From the NCBI GenBank assembly GCA_964553255.1, contig CAZKJS010000014.1, forward strand, positions 1-35,773: a stretch of 35,773 bases of DNA, in the 5' to 3' direction. Every line of letters begins with the position of its first letter. The first letter of the stretch is position 1. A model generated the notes under the pieces. That model ran no database searches, was not told the DNA's origin, and saw only the letters and a list, made by a program, of their open reading frames with translations. Positions 15,376-23,302 of this stretch are shown in pieces. The DNA comes from JAQUCI01 sp964553255 (GTDB lineage: Bacteria > Bacillota_I > Bacilli_A > Erysipelotrichales > Erysipelotrichaceae). A program made the translations under genes and the position numbers.

Positions 15376-15816
15376 ATGAATCAAGAATTAAATTTAAAAT
15401 TAAATGTATATTTAGCAAATCAGATGCTTATGTATATCAAACTACACAACTTGCATTGGTATGTTGAGGGAAGAGGGTTCTTTAATCTTCATTCCAAATT
15501 TGAAGAGTTGTATGATCAAACAGCAGAGATAATTGATGTTGTTGCAGAGCGTATATTGGCAATGGGACAAAAACCGATCGCTAGTTTAAGTAAAGCACTT
15601 GAAGTTGGTAAAGTTAAAGAATTAGCTGATGTTGCTATCACTTCTGATGACGCTGTTAAAGCTTTAAAAGCTGATGTCGAGTATTGGATCAAAGATACCA
15701 AAGAGATAATAAGTCTTTCTGAAGAGGCAAGAGACGTTGTCACAGCTGATATCTTTACTGGTTACTTAACCGAGTATGAAAAACTGATGTGGATGTTAAA
15801 AGCATACATCAAATAA
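15376..15816 (+). CDS. dps: Dps-family ferritin-like protein
   Basis: The 146-aa four-helix protein should assemble into a 12-mer shell that oxidises and stores iron and protects DNA. The ferroxidase signature is intact: HNLHWYVEG early, then NLHSKFEELYDQTAEIIDVVAERI with the Asp and Glu ligands that complete the site between subunits. It lacks a long basic N-terminal tail, so DNA binding is uncertain. AAGGAGG precedes the ATG. It follows superoxide dismutase. The 81-nt gap holds a small stem (CTGTG/CACAG) and two GATATTAT direct repeats but no clear promoter. Confidence 0.95.
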   Translation: MNQELNLKLNVYLANQMLMYIKLHNLHWYVEGRGFFNLHSKFEELYDQTAEIIDVVAERILAMGQKPIASLSKALEVGKVKELADVAITSDDAVKALKADVEYWIKDTKEIISLSEEARDVVTADIFTGYLTEYEKLMWMLKAYIK

Positions 15817-15822
15817 CTGATA

Positions 15823-15853
15823 AAAGAGGTCGATTCATCGGCTTCTTTTTTTT
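15823..15853 (+). terminator. Intrinsic terminator after dps
   Basis: AAAGAGGTCGA (15823-15833) pairs with TCGGCTTCTTT (15838-15848), 11 pairs with two G-U, followed by T's to 15853. Confidence 0.85.
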
Positions 15854-15898
15854 GTTTATAAGAAAGGTAATAATACATAAATGCTTGATAATTTAGGC

Positions 15899-16621
15899 TT
15901 ATAGTTTTTCTTTTCTTCTTATATACTTCATTTGGTATTTATCAGGATTGTTAAATTGAACAGTATAATCCATTACACTGCCATCTGTTAAATAGGTAAC
16001 ATTATCTATTTTTAGAATTGGTGATTTTAAATCTATTTTAAATATTTCACTTATTTCTTTTGGGCAACTAATTGGACTAATTGTGTGGATGCAAAAATCA
16101 ACTGTCTGTTTCTTTATTTTTTCAACATAAATATATTTACCTCTTTCCAAATAAGAGATATTAATATCTGGATATTTTTGAACCGACATATATGTTCGCT
16201 CAAACTGAAGCGCGACTTTATCAACGTATCTAATGCGTTCGAAGTAATATACCATTTGCCCTTCTGAAATCCCAATTATTTCAGCAACTTTTGCTGGCAC
16301 TTCTTCGATAGTGAATTTTGAGACAACGGTCTTAACTTTTTTCTTTTGTAATAACATCTCTTGCGTAAACCCATAATGATTTGTTGATTTAGATATAATC
16401 GCATTTGATTTAATGAATGTTCCTGATCCAGGTTTTCTTACTAATAAACCTTCGAAAACTAATAAATCTGTTGCTTTTCGAATCGTTGTTCTTGAAACAT
16501 TATAAAAAGAGGAGAGCTCAAGCTCGGTGGGGATCATTTCATTAGTTTTATATTCTCCATTAGCTATCTTTTCTTTTAAATCTTCTTTAATTGTTAAATA
16601 TATTGATTTGTTTCTTTTCAT
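15899..16621 (-). CDS. GntR/HutC-family transcriptional regulator
   Basis: The 240-aa regulator has an N-terminal winged helix with the GntR pattern (IPTELELSSFYNVSRTTIRKA continuing to LVRKPGSGTFI, about 34-70). The rest is a UTRA effector domain of the HutC/NagR type (KTVVSKFTIEEVPAKVAE, VYYFERIRYVD, FERTYMS), which usually binds a phosphorylated sugar. I use ATG 16621, because GAGG lies 6 nt upstream of it. The ATG at 16627 directly abuts that site. Palindromes fitting an operator lie in its own promoter and between the divergent promoters of the neighbouring genes, so it probably represses both and itself. Confidence 0.9.
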   Translation of the reverse strand: MKRNKSIYLTIKEDLKEKIANGEYKTNEMIPTELELSSFYNVSRTTIRKATDLLVFEGLLVRKPGSGTFIKSNAIISKSTNHYGFTQEMLLQKKKVKTVVSKFTIEEVPAKVAEIIGISEGQMVYYFERIRYVDKVALQFERTYMSVQKYPDINISYLERGKYIYVEKIKKQTVDFCIHTISPISCPKEISEIFKIDLKSPILKIDNVTYLTDGSVMDYTVQFNNPDKYQMKYIRRKEKL

Positions 16622-16639
16622 GTGCATCCTCTATTTTGA

Positions 16640-16668
16640 ATTATAAACTAAAATGTTTTACATTAAAA
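16640..16668 (-). promoter_or_regulatory. Promoter of the GntR gene with embedded palindrome
   Basis: On the minus strand TTTTAA (16668-16663), 17 nt and TATAAT (16645-16640). The palindrome AATGTTTTACATT (16652-16664) fills the spacer, the position of a classic repressor operator. It closely resembles the palindrome at 17841-17854. Confidence 0.6.
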
Positions 16669-16787
16669 CTTGATTATTAGAATTATCTTATTTAAATTTA
16701 CAAGTACCAACTTACTGTGATTATAATGACAGATCAGATAAGCGTTTATTAGTTTTATATAATTAGCCTGTTAACCTAGTGATTTTA

Positions 16788-17771
16788 TTAAAAATTTCTT
16801 TTATCGGCATCAAAAACAATGTTGGCGGATTTTCTTCCCTCATCAAGCACTTTCAAAACATTTCTAGATTGTTCCAATCTTGTTTCATAATGACCTGAAT
16901 CAAAGAAACACTTTGAAACATCAAGCAAAGCATAATAGAAATTATCTTGAATCTGTGTTTTTGAGATATCCAGTTTTTCATTTTTCATATGTAAGAAAAT
17001 CTTCTCTAAACGTGAAGGAATAGCTTCTGCTATTATAGATGCTTTATCACCTTGGATCATAAACTGATTGTTGCCAAAAGTTACCTTACTTTGTGTCAGA
17101 GCAACTATGAAATCTTTGTATTCAAGTGTTAAAATTCCTGCAAGATCAACAGAGTCTTCCAACTTCTTAGCAATATAATGAGAAGAAATAGGTAAACCAA
17201 ATAAACCGATAATAAGGTGAATGTTATATACACCAAGATCCATTAGAGCACCACCAGAATACTCGCTTGTAAAAACATTAGGTTTCTCACCATTAATAAA
17301 AGCATCATATTTTCGCGAATATTGGTAATATGTTCCGGTTACAATTGCGACGTTACCACATTTTGTGATGTTTTCCTTGATGGCATAATAGTTTGGTAAG
17401 TTTAAGACTCGGTTTACTTCAACTATCTTTACATCATTTTGTTTACATATTTCTAGTAATCTATCAAATTCGTTTTGATTGGAAACGAAAGGCTTTTCGA
17501 TGATAATGTGCTTGTTATGTTTGATAGCTTTTACAGCGTATTCATAATGTAGACTGTTTGGTAGTCCAATATAAACGCAATCTATTTCTTTGTCATTTAG
17601 AAACTCTTCATAATTATCAAAGTATCTAACTAAAGAACATTCTTCTTTAAATGACTTTGCTTTGTCTAGATTGCGTCCATAGACTGATAAGCACGAAAAA
17701 TCATTTAGCATGTTAGCATTTCTAACGAAAAGACTACTAATTGAACCAGTACCAACTATACCAATTTTCAT
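16788..17771 (-). CDS. Gfo/Idh/MocA-family oxidoreductase
   Basis: The 327-aa protein starts with the Rossmann motif KIGIVGTGSISSLF. The family's catalytic EKPF (in HIIIEKPFVSN) contains the usual Lys, and the C-terminal sheet domain follows. Members oxidise or reduce sugars or cyclitols with NAD(P). Substrate is unknown. The central GGALMDLGVYNIHLIIGLFG matches the region holding the usual Asp and His of the active site. It is divergent from the PTS operon and shares the intergenic operator with it, so it most likely acts on the same imported sugar or a derivative. AAAGGAG lies 7 nt before the ATG. Confidence 0.9.
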   Translation of the reverse strand: MKIGIVGTGSISSLFVRNANMLNDFSCLSVYGRNLDKAKSFKEECSLVRYFDNYEEFLNDKEIDCVYIGLPNSLHYEYAVKAIKHNKHIIIEKPFVSNQNEFDRLLEICKQNDVKIVEVNRVLNLPNYYAIKENITKCGNVAIVTGTYYQYSRKYDAFINGEKPNVFTSEYSGGALMDLGVYNIHLIIGLFGLPISSHYIAKKLEDSVDLAGILTLEYKDFIVALTQSKVTFGNNQFMIQGDKASIIAEAIPSRLEKIFLHMKNEKLDISKTQIQDNFYYALLDVSKCFFDSGHYETRLEQSRNVLKVLDEGRKSANIVFDADKRNF

Positions 17772-17799
17772 ATTATTCTCCTTTTATATACACAATTAT

Positions 17800-17827
17800 A
17801 TTATAACAGATAAACGAACAAGGACAA
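17800..17827 (-). promoter_or_regulatory. Promoter for the Gfo/Idh/MocA gene
   Basis: TTGTCC (17827-17822), 16 nt and TATAAT (17805-17800) on the minus strand. The operator-like palindrome lies 13 nt upstream of its -35. Confidence 0.5.
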
Positions 17828-17840
17828 TACAAAGCTAATA

Positions 17841-17854
17841 AATGTATTTACATT
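17841..17854. promoter_or_regulatory. Palindromic operator between divergent promoters
   Basis: AATGTATTTACATT has 6-bp arms. It overlaps the -35 (TTTACA) of the PTS operon promoter and lies just upstream of the divergent Gfo/Idh/MocA promoter. The flanks resemble the regulator-gene palindrome (both read ACATTAAAA on the right), although the spacing between ATGT and ACAT is 4 rather than 3 nt. The probable ligand is the GntR protein encoded nearby. Confidence 0.6.
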
Positions 17855-17875
17855 AAAAATAAAGTGTGATATCTT
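17847..17875 (+). promoter_or_regulatory. Promoter for the PTS/sulfatase operon
   Basis: TTTACA (17847-17852), 17 nt and TATCTT (17870-17875) with TGA before the -10. The operator covers the -35. Confidence 0.6.
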
Positions 17876-17903
17876 TAAATAAAAGTAAAGGACAAATGTA
17901 AAT

Positions 17904-18305
17904 ATGATTGGCATAGCTATATGTACTCATTCAAATTTCGCAAATGGATTAAGAGATGCTTGTAACATGATAATGGGTAGCGATCAAGAAAGATTAGTAT
18001 CGCTAGGTTTTACTAATGAAGATGAGTTGTTGGCGTTTAGTGAAGAATTAAGAAATCTTACAAAACCATTTAATGATGGTTGTATCTATGCTGTTGATTT
18101 AATGAATTCATCTCCATATAATGCATCATTACTCTGTATCGCAAACACAGATGATGTTGTTGTTTCAGGGGTTAATTTACCTATGATGCTTGAGCTATTA
18201 ACATACCGATCAAGCTTTGATAAGCCCAAGGATTTAGTAGCGAAAATATTAGATAATTATAAAAGTTATATTGATGTAAAAACTTCTGATGATGTTTTTA
18301 AATAG
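17904..18305 (+). CDS. PTS mannose-family EIIA component
   Basis: The 133-aa cytoplasmic protein carries the mannose-family IIA domain. The phosphorylated residue is His9 in AICTHSNFANGL, and DLMNSSPYNASL matches the later active-site loop. It takes phosphate from HPr and hands it to the IIB protein. It is the first gene of the operon and is separate from IIB, as in the AgaF-type arrangement rather than the fused ManX. AAAGGA lies 11 nt before the ATG. A start-stop pair ATGTAA (17896-17901) sits between them, of doubtful meaning. Confidence 0.93.
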   Translation: MIGIAICTHSNFANGLRDACNMIMGSDQERLVSLGFTNEDELLAFSEELRNLTKPFNDGCIYAVDLMNSSPYNASLLCIANTDDVVVSGVNLPMMLELLTYRSSFDKPKDLVAKILDNYKSYIDVKTSDDVFK

Positions 18306-18320
18306 AAACGAGGGAATATA

Positions 18321-18803
18321 ATGATTGATTTAATTCGATGTGATGAAAGATTGATTCATGGCCAATGCATGCAGTTTATTATTACTGATAACGCAATAAC
18401 TAGAATAATCGTTGTAGATGATGCTACAGCAAACAATAGTTTCTTGCGCTCGATCTTCACAAATGCTGTACCAGCTAATATCACTGCTAACGTCTATACA
18501 TTAGATGAGGCGATAGCCGTTATAGAAGAACATAAAATAAATAACGTAAAAACATTACTATTAATGAAGAATCCAAGAACTTTGATAAAACTTCGTGATA
18601 ATCTTGAAGATCTACCAAACGAGCTAAACATTGGACCACAAATGGCAAAAAACGGAATCAAATGTACTGAGTTTGCGACATTACATCCAGAAGATATTGA
18701 AGCTTGTAAGCAGTTGACAAGCGATGGCGTTAGGGTTTATTTTAACGCGATTGGCGCTAATGGTAAAACAACTGAATGGGAGAGTGTTGTTTCTAAATTT
18801 TAA
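18321..18803 (+). CDS. PTS mannose-family EIIB component
   Basis: The 160-aa IIB protein has the typical N-terminus IDLIRCDERLIHGQC, with His13 as the phosphorylation site. VVDDATANNSFLRS follows, the family's second conserved block. It passes phosphate to the incoming sugar at the IIC-IID membrane complex. The length matches AgaB/ManX IIB domains. It starts 15 nt after the IIA gene with GAGGG as binding site. The subunit sequence does not give the sugar, but the mannose family typically carries hexoses and amino sugars. Confidence 0.94.
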   Translation: MIDLIRCDERLIHGQCMQFIITDNAITRIIVVDDATANNSFLRSIFTNAVPANITANVYTLDEAIAVIEEHKINNVKTLLLMKNPRTLIKLRDNLEDLPNELNIGPQMAKNGIKCTEFATLHPEDIEACKQLTSDGVRVYFNAIGANGKTTEWESVVSKF

Positions 18804-18863
18804 AAAGGTCTACAGGAAGTGGCTTCCTTATTCTGCCACGTGACATTTATGAAAGGAGAACAT

Positions 18864-19625
18864 ATGTCATTTTTTCAAGCGTTATTGATTGGTCTATTAG
18901 GGTATAGTTCTGCAAAATGGGCAATTCCATTTTGGGGAGACATGGGAGGTTGGTGGACAGTTGGACGTCCGCTAGTCGCTGGTATGTTAATTGGTTTTAT
19001 TCTTGGAGATGTAAAAACGGGTATTATTTTTGGTAGTGCAATAAATGCTCTATATTTGGGAAGTTTACAAGTTGGAGGAGTTACAGCAAATGATATTAAC
19101 TTCGCAGCTTGGATAGGCATCCCGCTCGCAATGACATCTGGTGCAACAACTGAAGAAGCGTTAGCGTTAGCAGCGATCTTAGGTTCACTAGGAATATTTG
19201 TTTGGAATCTAACACGAATTTCCAATGTTTATTGGCCACACTTAATGGATCGTAAAATTGAAGCTGGTAAACTAGATGAAGCTGCTCAAGTACCAATTTA
19301 TGGTAATGTATTCTTGTTTATTTTCCGCTTCTTCCCTATTTTTCTTGCATGCTATCTTGGACCAGCAATCATGACGGATGTTATGAATGCGATTCCAGTT
19401 TGGCTAAGCAAAGTAATCGGTATCTTTGGTGGAATGCTTCCTATAATAGGTTTCTCAATCATATTGAAAGCTATTGTAAAGCAATACTATCAATTCATCT
19501 ATTTCGTATTCGGATTTGTGTTATTTACAAATTTTCAAGTTAGTGTAATCACAGTATTAGTTGTTGCTTTAGTGTTCGCATTGGTTGATTTCAAGTTCAG
19601 TGGTGCAATAGGAGGTAAAGTATAA
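18864..19625 (+). CDS. PTS mannose-family EIIC component
   Basis: The 253-aa membrane protein is one half of the sugar channel. It has the IIC family pattern: an N-terminal hydrophobic segment, RPLVAGMLIGFILGDVKTG, then INALYLGSLQVGG and several further membrane segments, ending near FKFSGAIGGKV. I use ATG 18864, which has AAAGGAG 7 nt upstream. An in-frame GTG at 18819 would add 15 residues without a binding site. A GC-rich stem (GTGGC/GCCAC) lies between IIB and IIC. The stop overlaps the start of IID. Confidence 0.93.
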   Translation: MSFFQALLIGLLGYSSAKWAIPFWGDMGGWWTVGRPLVAGMLIGFILGDVKTGIIFGSAINALYLGSLQVGGVTANDINFAAWIGIPLAMTSGATTEEALALAAILGSLGIFVWNLTRISNVYWPHLMDRKIEAGKLDEAAQVPIYGNVFLFIFRFFPIFLACYLGPAIMTDVMNAIPVWLSKVIGIFGGMLPIIGFSIILKAIVKQYYQFIYFVFGFVLFTNFQVSVITVLVVALVFALVDFKFSGAIGGKV

Positions 19626-20449
19626 TGAGTAATAAACTATTGTTAACAAAACAAGATGTACGTAAAGTTTGGTTTAACTGGATGTGGTTTCATTTATCAA
19701 CACAGAATATGGAAAGAATGCAAGCACCAGCTTTAGTTCGTGCTTTGTGGACTGCAAAAGATAAGCTGTATCCAAATGATGCTGAAAGCCAAAAAGATAT
19801 GATGGCTAGAAACATGGAGTTCTTCAATACTGAACCTATTTGGGGTGGCTTGATCATTGGTATAACACTAGCTATTGAAGAGCAAAAAGCGTTGAATCCT
19901 GAAGTTCCTAATGAATTAGTCAGCAGTATCAAAACAGCATTGATGGGACCTGCTGCTGGTTTATTTGATTCTTTATTCCAAGCAACGCTTATTCCAATCA
20001 TAACTGCGATCGCAATTGGCTTATCAGCTGAAAGTGGTTCAATCCTAGGACCTATTGTTTACATCATTCTATTCTGGGCAACCGTTCCGACAATTAGCTG
20101 GTTCTTATTCTACAACTCATATAAAGTTGGTATTAATGGCGTTCAGAGTATTCTTGAAAGTGGTATTAAAGATCGTATTATCAGCGCAGCTAATGTTGTT
20201 GGACTCACTGTTATAGGAGCCGTTTCAGCGGGCATAAGCAATGTCAAATCAGGATTATTGTTTACTTTTGGTGAGTTAAAAGTCGATGTGAATGAAATAT
20301 TGACAAAAATACAACCGAAAATTTTAGTTCTATTGGTAATATTTTTAACATTCTGGTTAATGACTAAGAAAAAAGTTAGCGTGAATAAGTTAATGTTATT
20401 AATGCTGATAGTATCAATCGTTGGTTATTTTACTAAGATTCTTGCATAA
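19625..20449 (+). CDS. PTS mannose-family EIID component
   Basis: The 274-aa second membrane subunit, found only in mannose-family PTS, begins with LTKQDVRKVWFNWMWFHLSTQNMERMQAP, of which VWFNW and NMERMQ are the family hallmarks. It continues with EFFNTEP, and GPAAGLFDSLFQATLIPI as the conserved central block. Three or four hydrophobic segments fill the C-terminal half. It overlaps IIC by 1 nt (TAATG). It is followed by a 15-bp hairpin before the rest of the operon. Confidence 0.94.
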   Translation: MSNKLLLTKQDVRKVWFNWMWFHLSTQNMERMQAPALVRALWTAKDKLYPNDAESQKDMMARNMEFFNTEPIWGGLIIGITLAIEEQKALNPEVPNELVSSIKTALMGPAAGLFDSLFQATLIPIITAIAIGLSAESGSILGPIVYIILFWATVPTISWFLFYNSYKVGINGVQSILESGIKDRIISAANVVGLTVIGAVSAGISNVKSGLLFTFGELKVDVNEILTKIQPKILVLLVIFLTFWLMTKKKVSVNKLMLLMLIVSIVGYFTKILA

Positions 20450-20463
20450 AAACTATTTAGTTA

Positions 20464-20500
20464 GGTTATCGCATAACAATGACTTTGTTATGCGATAACC
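20464..20500 (+). repeat. Strong 15-bp intercistronic stem-loop without T-run
   Basis: GGTTATCGCATAACA (20464-20478) and TGTTATGCGATAACC (20486-20500) pair perfectly around ATGACTT. The following bases are ATTGAAAGG, so there is no T-run for termination. It sits 14 nt after the IID stop and directly before the next ribosome binding site. It could protect the upstream PTS mRNA from 3' decay, or be a protein-binding palindrome. Confidence 0.8.
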
Positions 20501-20513
20501 ATTGAAAGGAAAT

Positions 20514-21023
20514 ATGTATAAACTTAATTATCAGTTAAATGCAGATAGTCTTCTGGATTATCAATTATACATGGCTATCCATGATAAAAAACTTCAAAAA
20601 AGGCTTATCAAATTAATGATTAGTTTACTATTTCCCTTTGCTTCGCTTATGATATTTTTTAGACCATTCAGTGTTTTTGCGATAATAGCTTTATTCGCGT
20701 TTATATTTGATTTGCTTTTAATTCCAAAAGTATATTGGAAGATTATCAGAAACAATATATTAAGTGAAATAGAAAAGAAAAACATATCGTATAATCAAAT
20801 TAAACTACTAATCGCTAAAGATGGAATAAGGTTAAATAACGATGGTGATTCAATGAATATCACGTATGATAAAGTTGATTCCATCATATTTACAAAAGAG
20901 AATTGCTTATTGATATATGATACTAGCCTTTCATTAATAATTCCTTTGATTGCATTAAAAGATCAATATGATGAAATCATCAGATTACTACATGATAAAC
21001 TTCCAGATAAATTGAGAGGATAA
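20514..21023 (+). CDS. YcxB-like small membrane protein
   Basis: The 169-aa protein has two adjacent membrane segments (about 31-49 and 53-70) followed by a soluble C-terminal part with the YcxB-type pattern: IAKDGIRLNNDGDSMNITYDKVDSI, then a region ending in IPLIALKDQYDEIIRLL. The biochemical role of that family is unknown. I use ATG 20514 with AAAGGA upstream. A TTG at 20502 is less likely. It lies inside the sugar operon, 3 nt before the epimerase gene, right after the long hairpin. Such proteins occur in many contexts, so a link to sulfated sugar use is not shown. Confidence 0.75.
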   Translation: MYKLNYQLNADSLLDYQLYMAIHDKKLQKRLIKLMISLLFPFASLMIFFRPFSVFAIIALFAFIFDLLLIPKVYWKIIRNNILSEIEKKNISYNQIKLLIAKDGIRLNNDGDSMNITYDKVDSIIFTKENCLLIYDTSLSLIIPLIALKDQYDEIIRLLHDKLPDKLRG

Positions 21024-21026
21024 ACA

Positions 21027-21755
21027 ATGAAAAATAAAAAAGAAATATTGAACGATTTAAAGGGGAAATTGATTGTTTCCTGTCAATTGCATCCAGAAGA
21101 TCCACAATGGCAAGAAGGGTGTATTGTTGCTTTAGCAAAAGCTGCTATATGGGGTGGAGCAAAAGGATTGCGACTTGAAGGAGTTAAAAATATCGCTGAA
21201 GTAAGGGCAATTACAACTCTTCCAATAATTGGATTAATTAAGGTGCATCGAAAGGATACTGATGTATTCATGACGCCTGATATATCATATGTTAAAGAAG
21301 TAGTTGATGCTGGTGCTGACATTATTGCAGTTGATGGAACTGACCGTATTATTGATGGTAATAGAGGGTGTGACATCATTCCCTTAATAAAGGAAGCATT
21401 TCCAAATCATTTGATACTAGCAGATTGTCGTGATGAAGATGATGCTTTATTATCGATATCGTTAGGTGCTGATATTGTTGCACCAACTTTTTATCGCTTT
21501 TCAAGTAAAGCGAAATCGACGGATCTTCCTGACTGGGAAATGTTTGCACGGATGTGTCGAGTTAGTAGAGATAAAGCTGCAGTAATGATGGAAGGAAAAG
21601 TATGGACACCTGAAGATTGTATTATTGCCTTTCATTACGGAGCACATTCTGTAGTAGTAGGAACAGTGTTTACTAGACCTCATATTAGTGTTAGAAGATG
21701 GTGTGACCATATTGAAGGTTTTGTTGAAAAACGTAGTTTGTTTTATGAAAAATAG
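21027..21755 (+). CDS. nanE: NanE-type N-acylmannosamine-6-phosphate 2-epimerase
   Basis: The 242-aa TIM-barrel protein matches NanE, which converts ManNAc-6-phosphate to GlcNAc-6-phosphate in the cytoplasm. Seen are GKLIVSCQLHPEDP at the start (SCQ is the family mark), GGAKGLRLEG with the phosphate-side Arg, PIIGLIKVHRKDTDVFMTP with the catalytic Lys, and GADIIAVDGTDR. The usual RANG and DAT are LRLEG and DGT here, so the substrate may be altered. Neither a sialic acid lyase nor a ManNAc kinase gene is near. The PTS could make the 6-phosphate directly. It follows the YcxB-like gene by 3 nt. Confidence 0.85.
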   Translation: MKNKKEILNDLKGKLIVSCQLHPEDPQWQEGCIVALAKAAIWGGAKGLRLEGVKNIAEVRAITTLPIIGLIKVHRKDTDVFMTPDISYVKEVVDAGADIIAVDGTDRIIDGNRGCDIIPLIKEAFPNHLILADCRDEDDALLSISLGADIVAPTFYRFSSKAKSTDLPDWEMFARMCRVSRDKAAVMMEGKVWTPEDCIIAFHYGAHSVVVGTVFTRPHISVRRWCDHIEGFVEKRSLFYEK

Positions 21756-21768
21756 CTAGGAGAATAAA

Positions 21769-23301
21769 ATGCAATATAAAATACTATGGACAGATATGCA
21801 CAGTAATATTCATCATGAGCAAATGGATCAGTTAACGACATGGTTTGATCATGTTAAGGAGGTTATTGATTTTTGGCCAATTGCATATTATCCCTATTTC
21901 AATCAGGTTTATAATGATAAATTAACAGTAGAAAATTTACATGAAGAAGCTGAAATAAATAAAGATTGGGAAACGATCAGAGCATTTAGTGAAAAAGCTA
22001 ATGCTGAAGGATTTGCAATGTTTATGGGTTATGAGTGGCAAGGTAGTGGTAATGATGGTGATCATAATGTTTTTTTCAAAGATAATAAACAAGCAATGAC
22101 TTTTCCTTTGAGTTATCGCGAATTATATGAAAATTATAAAAAAACTGATGCGATTGCAATACCGCATCATCCAGCATATCAATTAAATTATCGAGGCAAG
22201 AATTGGAGTACTCATATTGATGCATTTTCACCCTTTGTTGAAATATACTCATCACATGGTTGTAGTGAGAATGATCAGATTTCTTTAACGATGAATCGAC
22301 ATATTCATATGGGTCCAAGAACAAGTAAGACAAGTGGTCAAAAAGGTTATGATCTTGGTTTTCGTTATGGACTTATCGCTTCTGGAGATAATCATCATGT
22401 ACCTGCGATCGCAAAAAATGGATCTATGGCTTGCTTAGCTGAAAGTAATAGTAAAGAAGATTTATGGAACGCTATGATAAATAGACGCGTTTATGGTGTT
22501 AGTAGTGAAAGAATACAGCTTGATTTTACTATTAATGATGCTGTGATGGGTTCAATCATAAATGCTGACGGTATGGCCGATATGAAGTTAAATGTAGTTG
22601 GCAGTAATGCGATTGATAGAATTGAACTGATTGCTGATAATAGGGTCATTGAAATTATCGGTAATACCAAACAACCTCTGAAAAAAGATATTGTTCGCTT
22701 TAAGTTTAAACTAGAATGTGGTTGGGGACCAAATCGTAAGTTTTTTCCTGAATATGATACTAAGATTTGGGATGGTAAATTATCAACAAACGGTAAGCTA
22801 ATTTCAGTTGAAAGATGTTTTAATTCCTTTAATCAGAAAGTCTTAAAACAAAACAAAAAAGAGTGTTTCTTCCATTTAGAAACACATAAAAGCGCTAAAG
22901 ATGGTGGCTGGATGGGTGTTGATGGTATTGAAACAGAAGGGTTGATTTTTGAAATAGAATCAGCTATCGATGATGTTATTACTTTAGAGCTTAATGATCG
23001 AGATTATGAATTAAAAGTAAGTGAGTTATTAGAAGACTCTTGCTTGTATCCATTGATGGATGAAGTAAAAGAATTGCTTGATCAAAGATATCAACTCAAA
23101 GATTATTATCGTAAGGATGCGTGGTGGCATAACTCATACAAATTTAAAACAAGTCAGGCAGCTCATGATTATGAGTATCAAATGTCAATTAGAAGAGAAC
23201 TTGATGTATCACAATTTAGCAACTTACGAGTAAGAGTCTGGCAAAAAAATGGCTGTTGTGCTTGGTCAAGTCCTATTTTCTTCAATAGTAAGGAGCAATA
23301 A
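21769..23301 (+). CDS. PHP-like metal-dependent hydrolase of unknown substrate
   Basis: The 510-aa cytoplasmic protein shows a PHP/DUF3604-like metal site. Candidate ligands in order are D9/H11 (TDMHSNIHHE), E89 (GYEW), H99 (GDHNVFF), H133/H134 (PHHPAY), E158 and H163 (EIYSSHG), and D207/H209 (ASGDNHH). Residues from about 250 onward look like an added beta-rich region ending in a tail with Cys-Cys near the C-terminus. No signal peptide is present. TAGGAG precedes the ATG. It sits between nanE and the sulfatase, and the sulfatase binding site lies in its last codons, so the two are tightly coupled. It could be a phosphatase or hydrolase of the imported sulfated sugar. I do not know its reaction. 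Confidence 0.75.
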   Translation: MQYKILWTDMHSNIHHEQMDQLTTWFDHVKEVIDFWPIAYYPYFNQVYNDKLTVENLHEEAEINKDWETIRAFSEKANAEGFAMFMGYEWQGSGNDGDHNVFFKDNKQAMTFPLSYRELYENYKKTDAIAIPHHPAYQLNYRGKNWSTHIDAFSPFVEIYSSHGCSENDQISLTMNRHIHMGPRTSKTSGQKGYDLGFRYGLIASGDNHHVPAIAKNGSMACLAESNSKEDLWNAMINRRVYGVSSERIQLDFTINDAVMGSIINADGMADMKLNVVGSNAIDRIELIADNRVIEIIGNTKQPLKKDIVRFKFKLECGWGPNRKFFPEYDTKIWDGKLSTNGKLISVERCFNSFNQKVLKQNKKECFFHLETHKSAKDGGWMGVDGIETEGLIFEIESAIDDVITLELNDRDYELKVSELLEDSCLYPLMDEVKELLDQRYQLKDYYRKDAWWHNSYKFKTSQAAHDYEYQMSIRRELDVSQFSNLRVRVWQKNGCCAWSSPIFFNSKEQ

Positions 23302-23302
23302 G

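Noticed and set aside
17896..17901. ATGTAA start-stop pair before the PTS IIA gene as a regulatory mini-ORF
   Set aside because: It is well placed after AAAGGA, but six bases in AT-rich DNA arise easily by chance and nothing else supports it.
18819..18863. N-terminal extension of PTS IIC from a GTG
   Set aside because: No binding site, and it would run through the stem-loop; ATG 18864 has AAAGGAG.
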